From contig JABURQ010000035.1 of assembly GCA_014762625.1 (NCBI GenBank), positions 38,320-102,319 of the forward strand: a DNA stretch of 64,000 nt. The letters run 5' to 3'. Position numbers and translations under genes: made by a program. Numbering within the stretch: position 1 is the stretch's first letter; each line of letters begins with the position of its first letter. The notes beneath the pieces were generated by a model. That model was not told the DNA's origin, did not search any database, and was given only the letters and a program-made list of their open reading frames with translations. The DNA comes from Planctomycetaceae bacterium (lineage in GTDB: Bacteria; Planctomycetota; Planctomycetia; Planctomycetales; Planctomycetaceae). Positions 9,370 to 20,621 of the stretch are shown piece after piece.

Positions 9370-9957
9370 TTAGCGAATCCGGAATCCGATAGAGAAGCCG
9401 CCACGGCCGAAACTGATGTAGCTGGGGCGACGTCCACGATAACGACCGTGATCGTGGTGATCGTGGCGAGGACCGCGAACGACTGGGCCTCGATTGTGCC
9501 GATCGCGATCGTGATCGTGATGCGCGTGTCGATCGATATCCTTCAATGAGTGGCGCAAAGCCTTCGCGATCGACTCGGCATTTTTCACGGTTTTGATCAC
9601 GTGGCGATCATCGTGATAGCGATGGTCGTCGCAAAGATCGTCGATGTCATCTTCCAGATCGTCGAGCATATCTTCCAGCTTGTCCGCCTGGCGAATGGTG
9701 GCATGCAAATCGTGACGATGCAGCACATCGTGACGTGTCGAATCAGCCAGACGGCAGATAATCGCCGCTCGATGATTCAAGCCGCGAGCGTGCGGAAAAT
9801 GAATCTCAATGTCCTGAGCCACGTGATGAGCCTCTTTCGCCAACAGGCTGGCGAGACGACCGGGGTCGTTTCTGTCTCGCTCATGGTCGGCGTGGGCAGT
9901 CGGCAGCAGGCTCAGTGACAGTAACGTGGCAGCGATAAAGGTGAATGAAGTTTTCAT
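9370..9957 (-). CDS. Exported His/Asp-rich protein
   Basis: The 195-residue protein has a clear signal peptide (cleavage near A-H-A-D, about residue 23) and is very rich in His, Asp and Arg. The central part (about 30-135) is predicted helical and contains an Asp cluster (D-D-L-E-D-D-I-D-D-L-C-D-D). The C-terminal part (about 140-180) is a His/Asp/Arg low-complexity run, ending in an aromatic-glycine tail S-F-G-R-G-G-F-S-I-G-F. Such composition suggests metal binding in the periplasm or outside the cell, but I recognise no family. The start follows a AAAGGGA site. A strong terminator lies 23 bp downstream, so it is probably a single-gene unit. Function is unknown. Confidence 0.8.
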   Translation of the reverse strand: MKTSFTFIAATLLSLSLLPTAHADHERDRNDPGRLASLLAKEAHHVAQDIEIHFPHARGLNHRAAIICRLADSTRHDVLHRHDLHATIRQADKLEDMLDDLEDDIDDLCDDHRYHDDRHVIKTVKNAESIAKALRHSLKDIDRHAHHDHDRDRHNRGPVVRGPRHDHHDHGRYRGRRPSYISFGRGGFSIGFRIR

Positions 9958-10181
9958 ACTGGTGTCCCTTTCGTAGGTCGTCGGAGTGAATCCTCGTGAT
10001 TCGAGTGTTCCTGACGCCTAAGAAAAGCAGCCAAGATGCCAAAGCTGGCGAAGCGGGCACAAATAACTGCGTATCCCTTTTGATATCAGTGCGATACGAC
10101 GAACAAAAAGAAGGACAATCAATCGAAGATGACAACCATGAAGTGTGATAGATATGATGGCGCCCTGTGTTGGATTGATGA

Positions 10182-10367
10182 CTACTTCCTGCCGTACCAT
10201 TCCGGCGTGCCGAACCAGTCGTGCATTTCCTTCTCGAACGGAGCGACGATTTCCGCCGGTTCGGAACAGGTTCGCAGTTCCTTGGAATTCGAGCAGTTCA
10301 ATTCTGGCAACTGGACAGCCGGTTCGATATCCTTTTGCGTCCGCGAAATCAGTTTCAACAACCGCCA
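10182..10367 (-). pseudogene. Short or decayed frame, unknown
   Basis: On the minus strand a frame without stops runs for 62 codons and reads like a real protein, ending M-H-D-W-F-G-T-P-E-W-Y-G-R-K. It is closed upstream by a TAG at 10368-10370, and the only starts are two consecutive TTG codons at 10361 and 10358. It could be a small gene with a TTG start or the 3' remnant of a lost one. It lies back to back with the broken P-loop gene at 10402, which supports a decaying region. No family recognised. Confidence 0.3.
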
Positions 10368-10401
10368 CTAATCGATTGTTTTTTCAAGCAAGTACCCAGG
10401 A

Positions 10402-10973
10402 ATGCCTGTTCTGACGATATTGACCGGATTGCCGGGTTCCGGAAAATCCTTCCATCTCGAAAAATATCACCCGAAGCATTGGAGCGACTTTACGCTGCCG
10501 AAGTATCGTTATGGCAAAGGGGGGTTGCCGGAAGTGGTCGCGGAATTGATGTCGGGGCGGAATTGATGTCGGGGCGGAATGTCGTGGCGGAAGATGCTTA
10601 CTACTGCATCAGACGACATCGCAGGAAACTGGAAAGATGGCTCAGGTCTTATGTCGATGATTTGGAGGTGCATTGGAGATTCTTTGAAAATGCTCCCGAA
10701 ACCTCCCTGCGGAATATCGTCGGAGACTTCCTCCGAGGTTTCCGTGACGTTCAGGAAGATTATGGGAGAGTCGAGGCATTCTATTACCTCCACCAAGTCT
10801 ACAAGGTGGACTCCGGCGAGCTCCTCGCCGTCCACGATACCTATGCGCGAGAAGACGATATCCGGCAAACCGCGACCCTGATTTTCAACGAGCTCCAAAA
10901 GCTCCGTCGCGAGAAAAAATCCAGGCAAGCGATCGACTGGCCGGAGAAGTGTCGGCAATGGTTGGAGATATAA
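10402..10973 (+). pseudogene. P-loop NTPase gene, frameshifted by 17-bp duplication
   Basis: The frame opened by ATG at 10402 begins with a Walker A motif (G-L-P-G-S-G-K-S at about residues 9-16), as in small kinases and AAA-like zeta-toxin-type proteins. It stops at TGA 10564-10566 after 54 codons. The cause is a perfect 17-bp tandem duplication (10542-10558 and 10559-10575). Deleting one copy joins the N-terminus to the frame that continues to 10973 and gives a 184-residue protein. The downstream half has E-D-A-Y-Y-C-I-R-R-H, a long helical middle and a basic C-terminus. The joined protein looks like a nucleotide-binding enzyme of unknown substrate. Whether the duplication is fixed, phase-variable or an assembly error cannot be told from one sequence. 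Confidence 0.7.
10542..10575 (+). repeat. 17-bp perfect tandem duplication
   Basis: GGAATTGATGTCGGGGC occurs twice head to tail (10542-10558, 10559-10575). Seventeen is not a multiple of three, so the second copy shifts the frame and brings a TGA in frame. Further partial copies of the GTCGGGGCGGAA/GTCGTGGCGGAA theme follow immediately, which suggests slipped-strand mispairing. Confidence 0.9.
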
Positions 10974-11106
10974 TCTCAGCAAGTCGAGCACCTGAACAGC
11001 CGAAATGAAATGCTTCTACCCTGAATGTGGGTTTTACATTCCGGGGAAAGAACAGGCTTCATTGAGCGTCGTCAGGTCTGAAAACCATCTCAAGGAGGGG
11101 GCTGCA

Positions 11107-11125
11107 ATGGAAAGATACTTTCCAT
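11107..11125. promoter_or_regulatory. Palindrome, candidate enhancer for NtrC-type regulator
   Basis: ATGGAAAG and CTTTCCAT form perfect 8-bp arms around ATA. The half CTTTCCAT recurs at 11141-11148 (CTTTCCAT), 16 bp further on. The site lies about 128 bp upstream of the candidate -24 element, a normal distance for an upstream activator sequence. Binding by the response regulator at 16039-17451 is inference. Confidence 0.4.
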
Positions 11126-11251
11126 TCGTGCGGATACTTTCTTTCCATATCCAGGACTCTGGCCGCCTCTGTTGAGAAGTCACTCCTTTTTCGCCTGTCA
11201 TTATACCCTGATATCTGCACATTTTCGGGCTGCGAGGATTTCTGGTTGAAT

Positions 11252-11267
11252 TGGAACGCGAACTGCT
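11252..11267 (+). promoter_or_regulatory. Candidate sigma-54 (-24/-12) promoter
   Basis: TGGAACGCGAACTGCT fits the sigma-54 consensus TGGCACG-N4-TTGCW at all but two positions. The invariant GG (11253-11254) and GC (11265-11266) have the obligatory 10-nt spacing. The adaptor start codon is 50 nt downstream of the -12 element. The nearby response regulator is a sigma-54 activator. Confidence 0.4.
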
Positions 11268-11315
11268 TTCATCGAGCTATGGGACATCTTTTTTTCCTAT
11301 TTCGATGGTTCAAAA

Positions 11316-12800
11316 ATGAATTCGAATCCACAGGCTTCAAGCTTCAGTAAGATTTGGAGCTTATGCAGCAAAGCGTTTCCAACGGTGATTATCATTGCGC
11401 TCTTCAGCAGTGGGTGGTACATGCTACATCAGCTGAAATCGGGGCACTCTGAAGCGATGGAAGTCGAAGCGCCGGCGGAATCCCAAAGTTCGACTCAACT
11501 CGTGCTGCCTGAAGGCAAGATCAAGACGGGAGATTTCCAAAGCGAACCTGTCCAGTCTCGTCAACTACAACACGTGCATGTGGTGCCGGGAAGAATTCAG
11601 TATGACGAATTACACCACGTCGATGTGAAATCGATGATGCAGGGAATTCTGTCTTCTATTCGTGTCAAGCCGGGAGACCAGGTGGAAGAAGGTGCCTTGC
11701 TGGCGACGGTGAATAGTCCCGCGGTTGGAGAAGCACGAGCTGAAATTTTGAAGCGGCAAGCCGAGTTGAGGTTGGCGGAACGTAATCTCCGACGAGAATC
11801 TGATCTGTCCACAAATCTGAATGCATTTCTCAAACAGCTCGATCAGGGTGTCGGTCTCGATGATCTGGAAAAGAGTTTTCAGAACCGTCCCCTGGGACAT
11901 TATCGCGCGATGGTGCAAACCGCCTATTCGCGTTTTCTGCTGTTGGACGGAATGACCGAGAAGATTCGATCTCTCGAACAAACCGGAGCCATCGCCAGCC
12001 GGGTGATTCGGGAGCGAGAGTCGGAATACCAGATTGCCCGAGCAGAGTATCACGCCGCCTGCGAACAAGCGGCCTTCGACGCGCAACAGGCCAAACTCGA
12101 AGCACAGGCGAAATACGATAATGCGGAGCGACTGCTGAAAATATCCCGACAGCAACTGGAATCGCTGCTCGGATATTCCGAGTCTGAAGTCTCGATGGAG
12201 TCAGACGCTTCGCTCTCTCGCTTTGAGATTCGCGCCCCGTTCGCCGGGACGATTGAATCGAGAATGAAGGCCGAGAATGAGCGAGTTGATAAGTCGGATA
12301 CCATTTTGGTGCTGGCGAACACGCAAACGCTCTACGTTGAAGCGGATATTCGTGAGAACGACTGGCCGGCGGTCTCTCTCCAGACGGGAACCAAAATTCA
12401 GGTGATCGCTCCCGCTCTTCAGAATCAGAAATTTGCCGCCAAGGTTCACTATATCGGTCGCGAAGTGAATCCCACCACCAACGTGATTTCACTCGTCGCC
12501 ACCATCGACAACAGCGAAGGTCTCTTACGCCCGGGAATGTTTGTGAAAGTGGCTTTACCTGTTGGTGAGGAGCGGGAATCCCTCGCCGTACGAACGCAAT
12601 CCATCGTCCATCAGGAGAACCGTAAATTCGTCTTCGTCGAAATTGACGATCGCACTTTCGAGCCTGTCGATATCGAGACGGGACTGACAACCGACGACTG
12701 GGTCGAGGTCAAGGAGGGCCTGAGAGAAGGTCAACCGGTCGTCAGTCAGGGGGTATTTCTCTTGAAGTCCGAGTTGTTACTCGAAGGAGAAAGTGAATAA
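11316..12800 (+). CDS. RND efflux periplasmic adaptor (CusB/CzcB-like)
   Basis: The 494-residue protein is a membrane-fusion (adaptor) subunit. It has one N-terminal membrane segment (about 20-36), a biotinyl-lipoyl-like half domain with V-K-P-G-D-Q-V-E-E-G near 125, a long alpha-hairpin (about 140-290) and a beta-barrel half from about 300. Adaptors of this type link an inner-membrane RND pump to an outer-membrane channel. It is followed after 60 bp by the pump gene, so the two form an operon. The family resemblance is to CusB/CzcB heavy-metal adaptors rather than drug-pump adaptors, but the Met clusters used by CusB for Cu/Ag are not evident. The metal is unknown. No outer-membrane factor gene is next to it. 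Confidence 0.9.
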   Translation: MNSNPQASSFSKIWSLCSKAFPTVIIIALFSSGWYMLHQLKSGHSEAMEVEAPAESQSSTQLVLPEGKIKTGDFQSEPVQSRQLQHVHVVPGRIQYDELHHVDVKSMMQGILSSIRVKPGDQVEEGALLATVNSPAVGEARAEILKRQAELRLAERNLRRESDLSTNLNAFLKQLDQGVGLDDLEKSFQNRPLGHYRAMVQTAYSRFLLLDGMTEKIRSLEQTGAIASRVIRERESEYQIARAEYHAACEQAAFDAQQAKLEAQAKYDNAERLLKISRQQLESLLGYSESEVSMESDASLSRFEIRAPFAGTIESRMKAENERVDKSDTILVLANTQTLYVEADIRENDWPAVSLQTGTKIQVIAPALQNQKFAAKVHYIGREVNPTTNVISLVATIDNSEGLLRPGMFVKVALPVGEERESLAVRTQSIVHQENRKFVFVEIDDRTFEPVDIETGLTTDDWVEVKEGLREGQPVVSQGVFLLKSELLLEGESE

Positions 12801-12860
12801 CGCTCCCCATCCCACCCGCCGATGAATTCCTCCCTCCTCTGATCATCTGGATCTCCTCTT

Positions 12861-15989
<3,129 letters not shown>

Positions 15990-16013
15990 AAAACGTTTCC
16001 CCTAATGAGGGCG

Positions 16014-16034
16014 GGGTATTGAGATGAAATACCC
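16014..16034. terminator. Possible hairpin between convergent genes
   Basis: GGGTATT (16014-16020) pairs with AATACCC (16028-16034) across a 7-nt loop, midway between the ends of the pump gene and the response-regulator gene. There is no T-run on either strand, so it would be a weak or Rho-assisted terminator at best. Confidence 0.3.
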
Positions 16035-16038
16035 GGCC

Positions 16039-17451
16039 TCAATGGGAAAAACGATGGACGTTGATGCCCAGCGATCGGATTTTGTTGCGGAGCGTGACTC
16101 GTGAAATGCCCAGGATTTCCGCCGCTCGCGATTGATGACCTTCGGTTTGAGTCAGAACCTGTTCGATCAGCAAGCGTTCCACTTGGTTGATGGTTTCGGT
16201 GTAGACATTGTGCGAACCGGAATCGACGAGCGATTGGACGTATTCCGAGAGATCGCGATTGAGTTCTGAATTCGGATCCGTATGCCCCGAAGAATTCAGC
16301 GGAGGTAGAAAATCGGGAAGTAGCACCGTGCCTCTCGCATTGAGCAGCGCCTGTTTGATGACACTCTCCAGTTCTCGCACATTCCCCGGCCAGCGATAGT
16401 TTTCTAGGAGCTGTATTGTTTCGGGAGCGATGGTCTGAACCTGTTTCCCGAAACGGGGACTGTTCTGTCGCACAAAATGCTCTGCCAGAAGCTTGATGTC
16501 GCCGCCTCGATCGCGGAGAGGGGGAAGCTGAATGGTCACGACGCTGAGTCGAAAATAGAGATCGCTACGAAATCGCCCCTCCGAGACGAGTTGCTGGAGG
16601 TCGTGGTTGGTAGCGGCAATAATTCGGACATCCACCGAGATGGGTTCGTTACTTCCCACTCTTTCGAATGTCTGGTCCTGAAGCACGCGCAGGAGCTTGG
16701 CCTGCGTCATGGGAGACATATCTCCGACTTCATCCAGAAACAACGTTCCCTGATCGCATTGCTCGAGTTTTCCCAACCGTTTACTTTCCGCCCCGGTAAA
16801 CGCTCCTCGTTCGTGGCCGAAGATCTCACTCTCCAGCAATGTTTCCGGAATCGCCGCACAGTTGATCGCGCGAAAGGGACGGGCCGCCCGTGAACTGTGA
16901 TGATAAATTGCCTGCGCCACCAGTTCCTTACCGGTCCCACTTTCCCCCAGGATCAGGACGTTGACTTTCTGGGGGGCGACACGTCCGATCGCTGTATACA
17001 CTTCCTTCATCGCTTTGCAGCGACCGATGATCGTGCCGAGATCGTGTGCATCTTCCTCTCCGGGTAATGACGGCTGCACCTTCACCATACGACTCAGTTT
17101 GAACGCCTTCTCAAGGAGTTCCTGAATCTCATCCAGTTCCAGAGGCTTGAACAGATAGTCGTAAGCCCCCAGTTTTGTGGCTTCGATCGCCGCTTCAACC
17201 GTCCCGTGACCGGTAATAAAGATGACCGGGACCCGCGCGTCGATTTCGCGCAGTCTCTGGAAGCATTCGAGCCCCGATCGATCGGGAAGTTGCAAATCGA
17301 GGACGACCACATCCGGTGCAAATCGGCGGAAGGCATCTTCACCCGCTTCGGCGGTGGTCGCCGTACGGACCTCGGTTTCCTCGTCACCGAACGCTCTCTC
17401 GAAGGCTCGACAGATCGCGAGTTCGTCGTCAATCACCAGGAGTGTTTGCAT
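16039..17451 (-). CDS. Sigma-54-activating response regulator (NtrC family)
   Basis: The 470-residue protein has the three NtrC modules in order. A receiver domain (1-120) has the acidic pair I-D-D near 8-9 and the phosphoacceptor D52. The AAA+ domain has Walker A G-E-S-G-T-G-K at 169-175, the sigma-54 contact loop G-A-F-T-G-A at 216-221 and Walker B L-F-L-D-E at 237-241. A Fis-type helix-turn-helix follows at about 430-465 (S-R-A-A-E-I-L-G-I-S). It should activate -24/-12 promoters after phosphorylation. Its start codon overlaps the stop of the histidine kinase by one base, so the pair is translationally coupled. It is convergent with the metal pump operon, whose upstream region has a candidate sigma-54 promoter. 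Confidence 0.95.
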   Translation of the reverse strand: MQTLLVIDDELAICRAFERAFGDEETEVRTATTAEAGEDAFRRFAPDVVVLDLQLPDRSGLECFQRLREIDARVPVIFITGHGTVEAAIEATKLGAYDYLFKPLELDEIQELLEKAFKLSRMVKVQPSLPGEEDAHDLGTIIGRCKAMKEVYTAIGRVAPQKVNVLILGESGTGKELVAQAIYHHSSRAARPFRAINCAAIPETLLESEIFGHERGAFTGAESKRLGKLEQCDQGTLFLDEVGDMSPMTQAKLLRVLQDQTFERVGSNEPISVDVRIIAATNHDLQQLVSEGRFRSDLYFRLSVVTIQLPPLRDRGGDIKLLAEHFVRQNSPRFGKQVQTIAPETIQLLENYRWPGNVRELESVIKQALLNARGTVLLPDFLPPLNSSGHTDPNSELNRDLSEYVQSLVDSGSHNVYTETINQVERLLIEQVLTQTEGHQSRAAEILGISRVTLRNKIRSLGINVHRFSH

Positions 17452-18746
17452 CAGTCTTGTTCTCGAAGTTCAGAGTGTTCGGCGTCGGGAAGAATCAACT
17501 CAAAACAGGCGCCGCCTTCGGCGAGATTTCTCCCCGTTAGAGAGCCGTGATGGGCTTCGGCGATTCGGCGGCAGATTCCGAGCCCCAAACCGATGCCGTT
17601 CGGCTTCGAGGTGACGAATGGAGAAAAGAGCTTGTCAATAATCTCGGGAGCAATTCCCGAACCGCTGTCAGAAACCTGTAGATGAATTTCCCCCTCGCTA
17701 ACAGTCGATTCCAGAGACAGCTTCCCTCCGTCCTGCATGGCATCGAGTGCGTTCAGACATAAATTCAACAGCAGTTGCTGAAGCTGAACCGGATCGCCGT
17801 AGAGAGTCGCCGGCGGTTCCGAAAAATCGGTTTGAATCGTCACCCCCGCCTCCTCGCAACGTCCCCGGATCAGTCGCAATGTTTTCTGCAAAACTTCATC
17901 CAGAGAAAAGTCTCTGAACTCTCCCTGCTCCGGGCGACCGTATTCCAACAGCCCATTCACCGAACGTTCCATGCGGTAAATCTCCTGCTCGACAAGGTCG
18001 AGATCTTCGGTTGGCAGGCCTTGTTCGGCGAATCGATCGCGATTGATTTGAATGAGCATTTTGATGGAGGTCAGCGGATTTCTGATTTCGTGGGCCACCC
18101 CGGTCGCCAGTTGCGCCAACGTCGCCATTTGTTGTCCTTTAAGGGCTTCGCGCTCCCGAGCAGCCTGGACTCTTTCCTCTTGCAGCCGTTGATGTTCGGT
18201 CAGGTCTCTGACGATGGCAATCGTGTCCACATCGGATTTCGAAGGGGATTGACTGATCGAAACCATTAACGGGAAAGACTCACGGTTCGGTCTCAACCCC
18301 TCCAGGGTAAGTTCTCCTCCTTGGGTGATGTTGTCGAATGTTAGTTCGGGAATCAAAGACCGAATCTCGACGCCGATAATTTCCTCCACTGGCAGCTCAA
18401 AGAGCTTCTTGGCTGCACGATTCGCCGAAGTGATCGTGCCGGATCGGTCGATCGTCAGAATCCCTTCGCCGGCATTGGCGACGATCGTTTCAGAGCGGGC
18501 GATTTCCTGAGCGGCGATGCGACGCAAAGGTCCCACGATTAACCACCACAGGACCGGAGCACAGACGACCGTCAGCAAGCCCGCATCGAGTAACGCTCGA
18601 ATGAGGGGATTCATCGACTGAGGGGTGAGATAAGGTAGCGCCAGCATCACCACCAGTTCGATTCCAAACACGACCAACAGCATCATAGCGAGGATCTGAA
18701 GCGGAGACTGTAAAAAATTGGTGAGCAGGCGTGTCGCTTTTGACAT
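17451..18746 (-). CDS. PAS sensor histidine kinase
   Basis: The 431-residue membrane kinase has two hydrophobic segments (about 17-39 and 52-72) joined by a loop of only about a dozen residues, so there is little periplasmic sensing surface. A PAS domain follows (about 85-185), then a HisKA dimerisation helix with G-V-A-H219-E-I-R-N-P, and a HATPase domain with N-L-C-L-N-A-L-D-A and D-S-G-S-G-I and G-L-G-L-G-I boxes. It should phosphorylate the sigma-54 activator encoded immediately downstream. Signal detection probably occurs in the membrane or in the PAS domain. The orientation and coupling indicate one transcription unit of two genes. Confidence 0.95.
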   Translation of the reverse strand: MSKATRLLTNFLQSPLQILAMMLLVVFGIELVVMLALPYLTPQSMNPLIRALLDAGLLTVVCAPVLWWLIVGPLRRIAAQEIARSETIVANAGEGILTIDRSGTITSANRAAKKLFELPVEEIIGVEIRSLIPELTFDNITQGGELTLEGLRPNRESFPLMVSISQSPSKSDVDTIAIVRDLTEHQRLQEERVQAAREREALKGQQMATLAQLATGVAHEIRNPLTSIKMLIQINRDRFAEQGLPTEDLDLVEQEIYRMERSVNGLLEYGRPEQGEFRDFSLDEVLQKTLRLIRGRCEEAGVTIQTDFSEPPATLYGDPVQLQQLLLNLCLNALDAMQDGGKLSLESTVSEGEIHLQVSDSGSGIAPEIIDKLFSPFVTSKPNGIGLGLGICRRIAEAHHGSLTGRNLAEGGACFELILPDAEHSELREQD

Positions 18747-18895
18747 TCTGAGAGGCTGAAACAGTATTTTGAGTGGTGTTCAACGGGTTTCGCAATCAAT
18801 CATAACACCCGATCGAGCGAATGGCGCATCCAATCCCCGCAGGAACACGCCAGGCGACAAGAGCTTTTCTTCCTAATCCGCTTTTTTAAGGGTGA

Positions 18896-20590
18896 CTACT
18901 CGGCGATCAGGCTTTCGGCGAACGGAGTGATACTGGGAATGCGTTCGCTACGATAAACCGACCAGCCAAGCCCTTTTTCAATCGGGCTCTCGATCCGTAC
19001 TTCCCAGACGCGCTCGGCAGGGGTTTCGTGCGTGATTTCCAGAATCCGCGCCCACTGATGGTCGGATGGTATCTTGTCCGACGGAATATCACCCTCCAGT
19101 TCGATGTGGCCACCGTCGGTGATCAGAATATTCCCTGTTTGAGGGAGCTGGTCGGCTTCTCCATAAAATGGTGTGTAAAACGGTTCGTGATTCTCGCCCC
19201 GGTATTCCCAAACCTTCGCGACTGTCATCGCCTCCTCATCTACCTTCAATTCCAGCACGCGGCTGAAATTGTCCGGGGCGGCTGTTCCGTCGTCGGGAAG
19301 AATCGAACGGTAGTTACCGTTGTCGTACATCAGTAGAGTTCCCCGCGAGGTTAATTGCGGCCCGTGTTGATGATACGGCCAGATCCATTCTCCCTTTTGT
19401 CGAAGGAGCTTTTCTTTCCACGGACTTTTCCATTCTGCCGGATCTCCCAGGATCCAGCGAATTTCCCCGGTCGGAAAATGGATTTTGACCAGACAATCCT
19501 GATGTCTCAACGAAAGAATGATCCAGTCTTCTTCGTCCGTAGGAATGATGGCATTCGCGTGGCTCCAGTCTTCCGTATTTTTGACCCCGGTTTCTGTGTA
19601 TTTGTTGTTCCAGAAATTTCCGAAGGCTCCGTGACTGATGCGGGTGTGGTCGAGGTGTTCGAACAAATCGAGACGACGAAGAACTTTTCCATCCACGCCA
19701 AACTCCACAATTTCATCTCCCACGACATCCGCCTGATTGTTCTTTCTCAAATTCGGAAGATCGGGATAGTAATCATCGAGTTGACGCATCGTCGTGGAAA
19801 GGGCCAGAAACTTGCCGTCCGGCATCGGCAGAATTTCATGATGTAGCGTATCGCAATCGATCGGGATCGAATCGGGATTCGGCGGCGGACCAACATTGGC
19901 GGCATGCCATTCTCGCACCACCTCCCCTAATAGGTTGATCTCGATCATCCGACGGTAGCCGGCATGATTGTAAAGAAGGTGCCCGTTTTCCAGGATCTCG
20001 ATGCTGGCGGTCCGATGGTCTGATTTGTAATACCAGATCACCTCTCCCTCGGCATCGACCATCATCATGTACCCATAATCCATCAGGTCCACATCCCGAT
20101 CCCAGATGTTGACCGCGAAGAGCGTCACTCCCGGTTCCATCTTCTCCGGTTGGCTGATCGTGGTATTAAGCGGAGGAAACCACTTCGGCAAAGGAGGCGT
20201 GACGAATTCCAAAGGATCGCTCTTCTCATACTCGCCGCTTTCCGTCTCCGCTCGCACTACAATTTGATGGGTTCGCTCGGGTCGCATTCCCAGCAACGGA
20301 ATTTTCAGCGATTTCGCAGGCAGCATTTTGGGACGATAACTCCACTGTCGCTCTCCATCATCCACTTCCAACGCCACGACAACGTCTTCAGTCGCCTCAA
20401 CCGTGATGATCGCGGCTAAAGGGGCGGCTTCGTTGGGATTCGGCTCGACGATGGGGGGGCTTGTCAAAAGAGTCCCCTGCTGCATCCCCTCGGTCGATTC
20501 CTGAGCGGGAATCGGTCTGGCGGAGGGCGGTTCGCGATCGCAACCGGCCAACAGACACAGAAATGCGGTGAGCGCAATCGCGTGCTTCAT
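18896..20590 (-). CDS. Arylsulfotransferase (ASST)-like lipoprotein
   Basis: The 564-residue protein has a lipoprotein signal with lipobox L-L-A-G-C (Cys17). The body is a beta-propeller of the aryl-sulfate sulfotransferase family: repeated blades with N-G-H-L-L-Y-N-H-A-G, D-T-L-H-H-E-I-L-P-M-P-D-G-K and H-Q-H-G-P-Q-L. The conserved His residues in these loops are candidates for the sulfo-carrying histidine. An N-terminal fibronectin-like region is at about 50-140. ASST enzymes move sulfate between phenolic compounds without PAPS; many planctomycete homologues are untested and may do something else. It is 31 bp after an enolase-superfamily gene and is probably co-transcribed with it and with a pirin. 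Confidence 0.8.
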   Translation of the reverse strand: MKHAIALTAFLCLLAGCDREPPSARPIPAQESTEGMQQGTLLTSPPIVEPNPNEAAPLAAIITVEATEDVVVALEVDDGERQWSYRPKMLPAKSLKIPLLGMRPERTHQIVVRAETESGEYEKSDPLEFVTPPLPKWFPPLNTTISQPEKMEPGVTLFAVNIWDRDVDLMDYGYMMMVDAEGEVIWYYKSDHRTASIEILENGHLLYNHAGYRRMIEINLLGEVVREWHAANVGPPPNPDSIPIDCDTLHHEILPMPDGKFLALSTTMRQLDDYYPDLPNLRKNNQADVVGDEIVEFGVDGKVLRRLDLFEHLDHTRISHGAFGNFWNNKYTETGVKNTEDWSHANAIIPTDEEDWIILSLRHQDCLVKIHFPTGEIRWILGDPAEWKSPWKEKLLRQKGEWIWPYHQHGPQLTSRGTLLMYDNGNYRSILPDDGTAAPDNFSRVLELKVDEEAMTVAKVWEYRGENHEPFYTPFYGEADQLPQTGNILITDGGHIELEGDIPSDKIPSDHQWARILEITHETPAERVWEVRIESPIEKGLGWSVYRSERIPSITPFAESLIAE

Positions 20591-20621
20591 GACAGCTCGC
20601 TTGTCGAGATGGATGGGAATT

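Larger units (their letters stand above)
10974..11315. other. RND pump upstream region
   Basis: This 342-bp stretch has no supported gene. It contains a perfect 19-bp palindrome with a downstream half site and a sequence that fits a sigma-54 -24/-12 promoter; both are listed separately. Confidence 0.5.

Noticed and set aside
10018..10368. 116-codon minus-strand frame next to the broken P-loop gene
   Set aside because: A different minus-strand frame in the same place (10182-10367) reads more like protein; this one is Arg/Ile-rich with no start signal.
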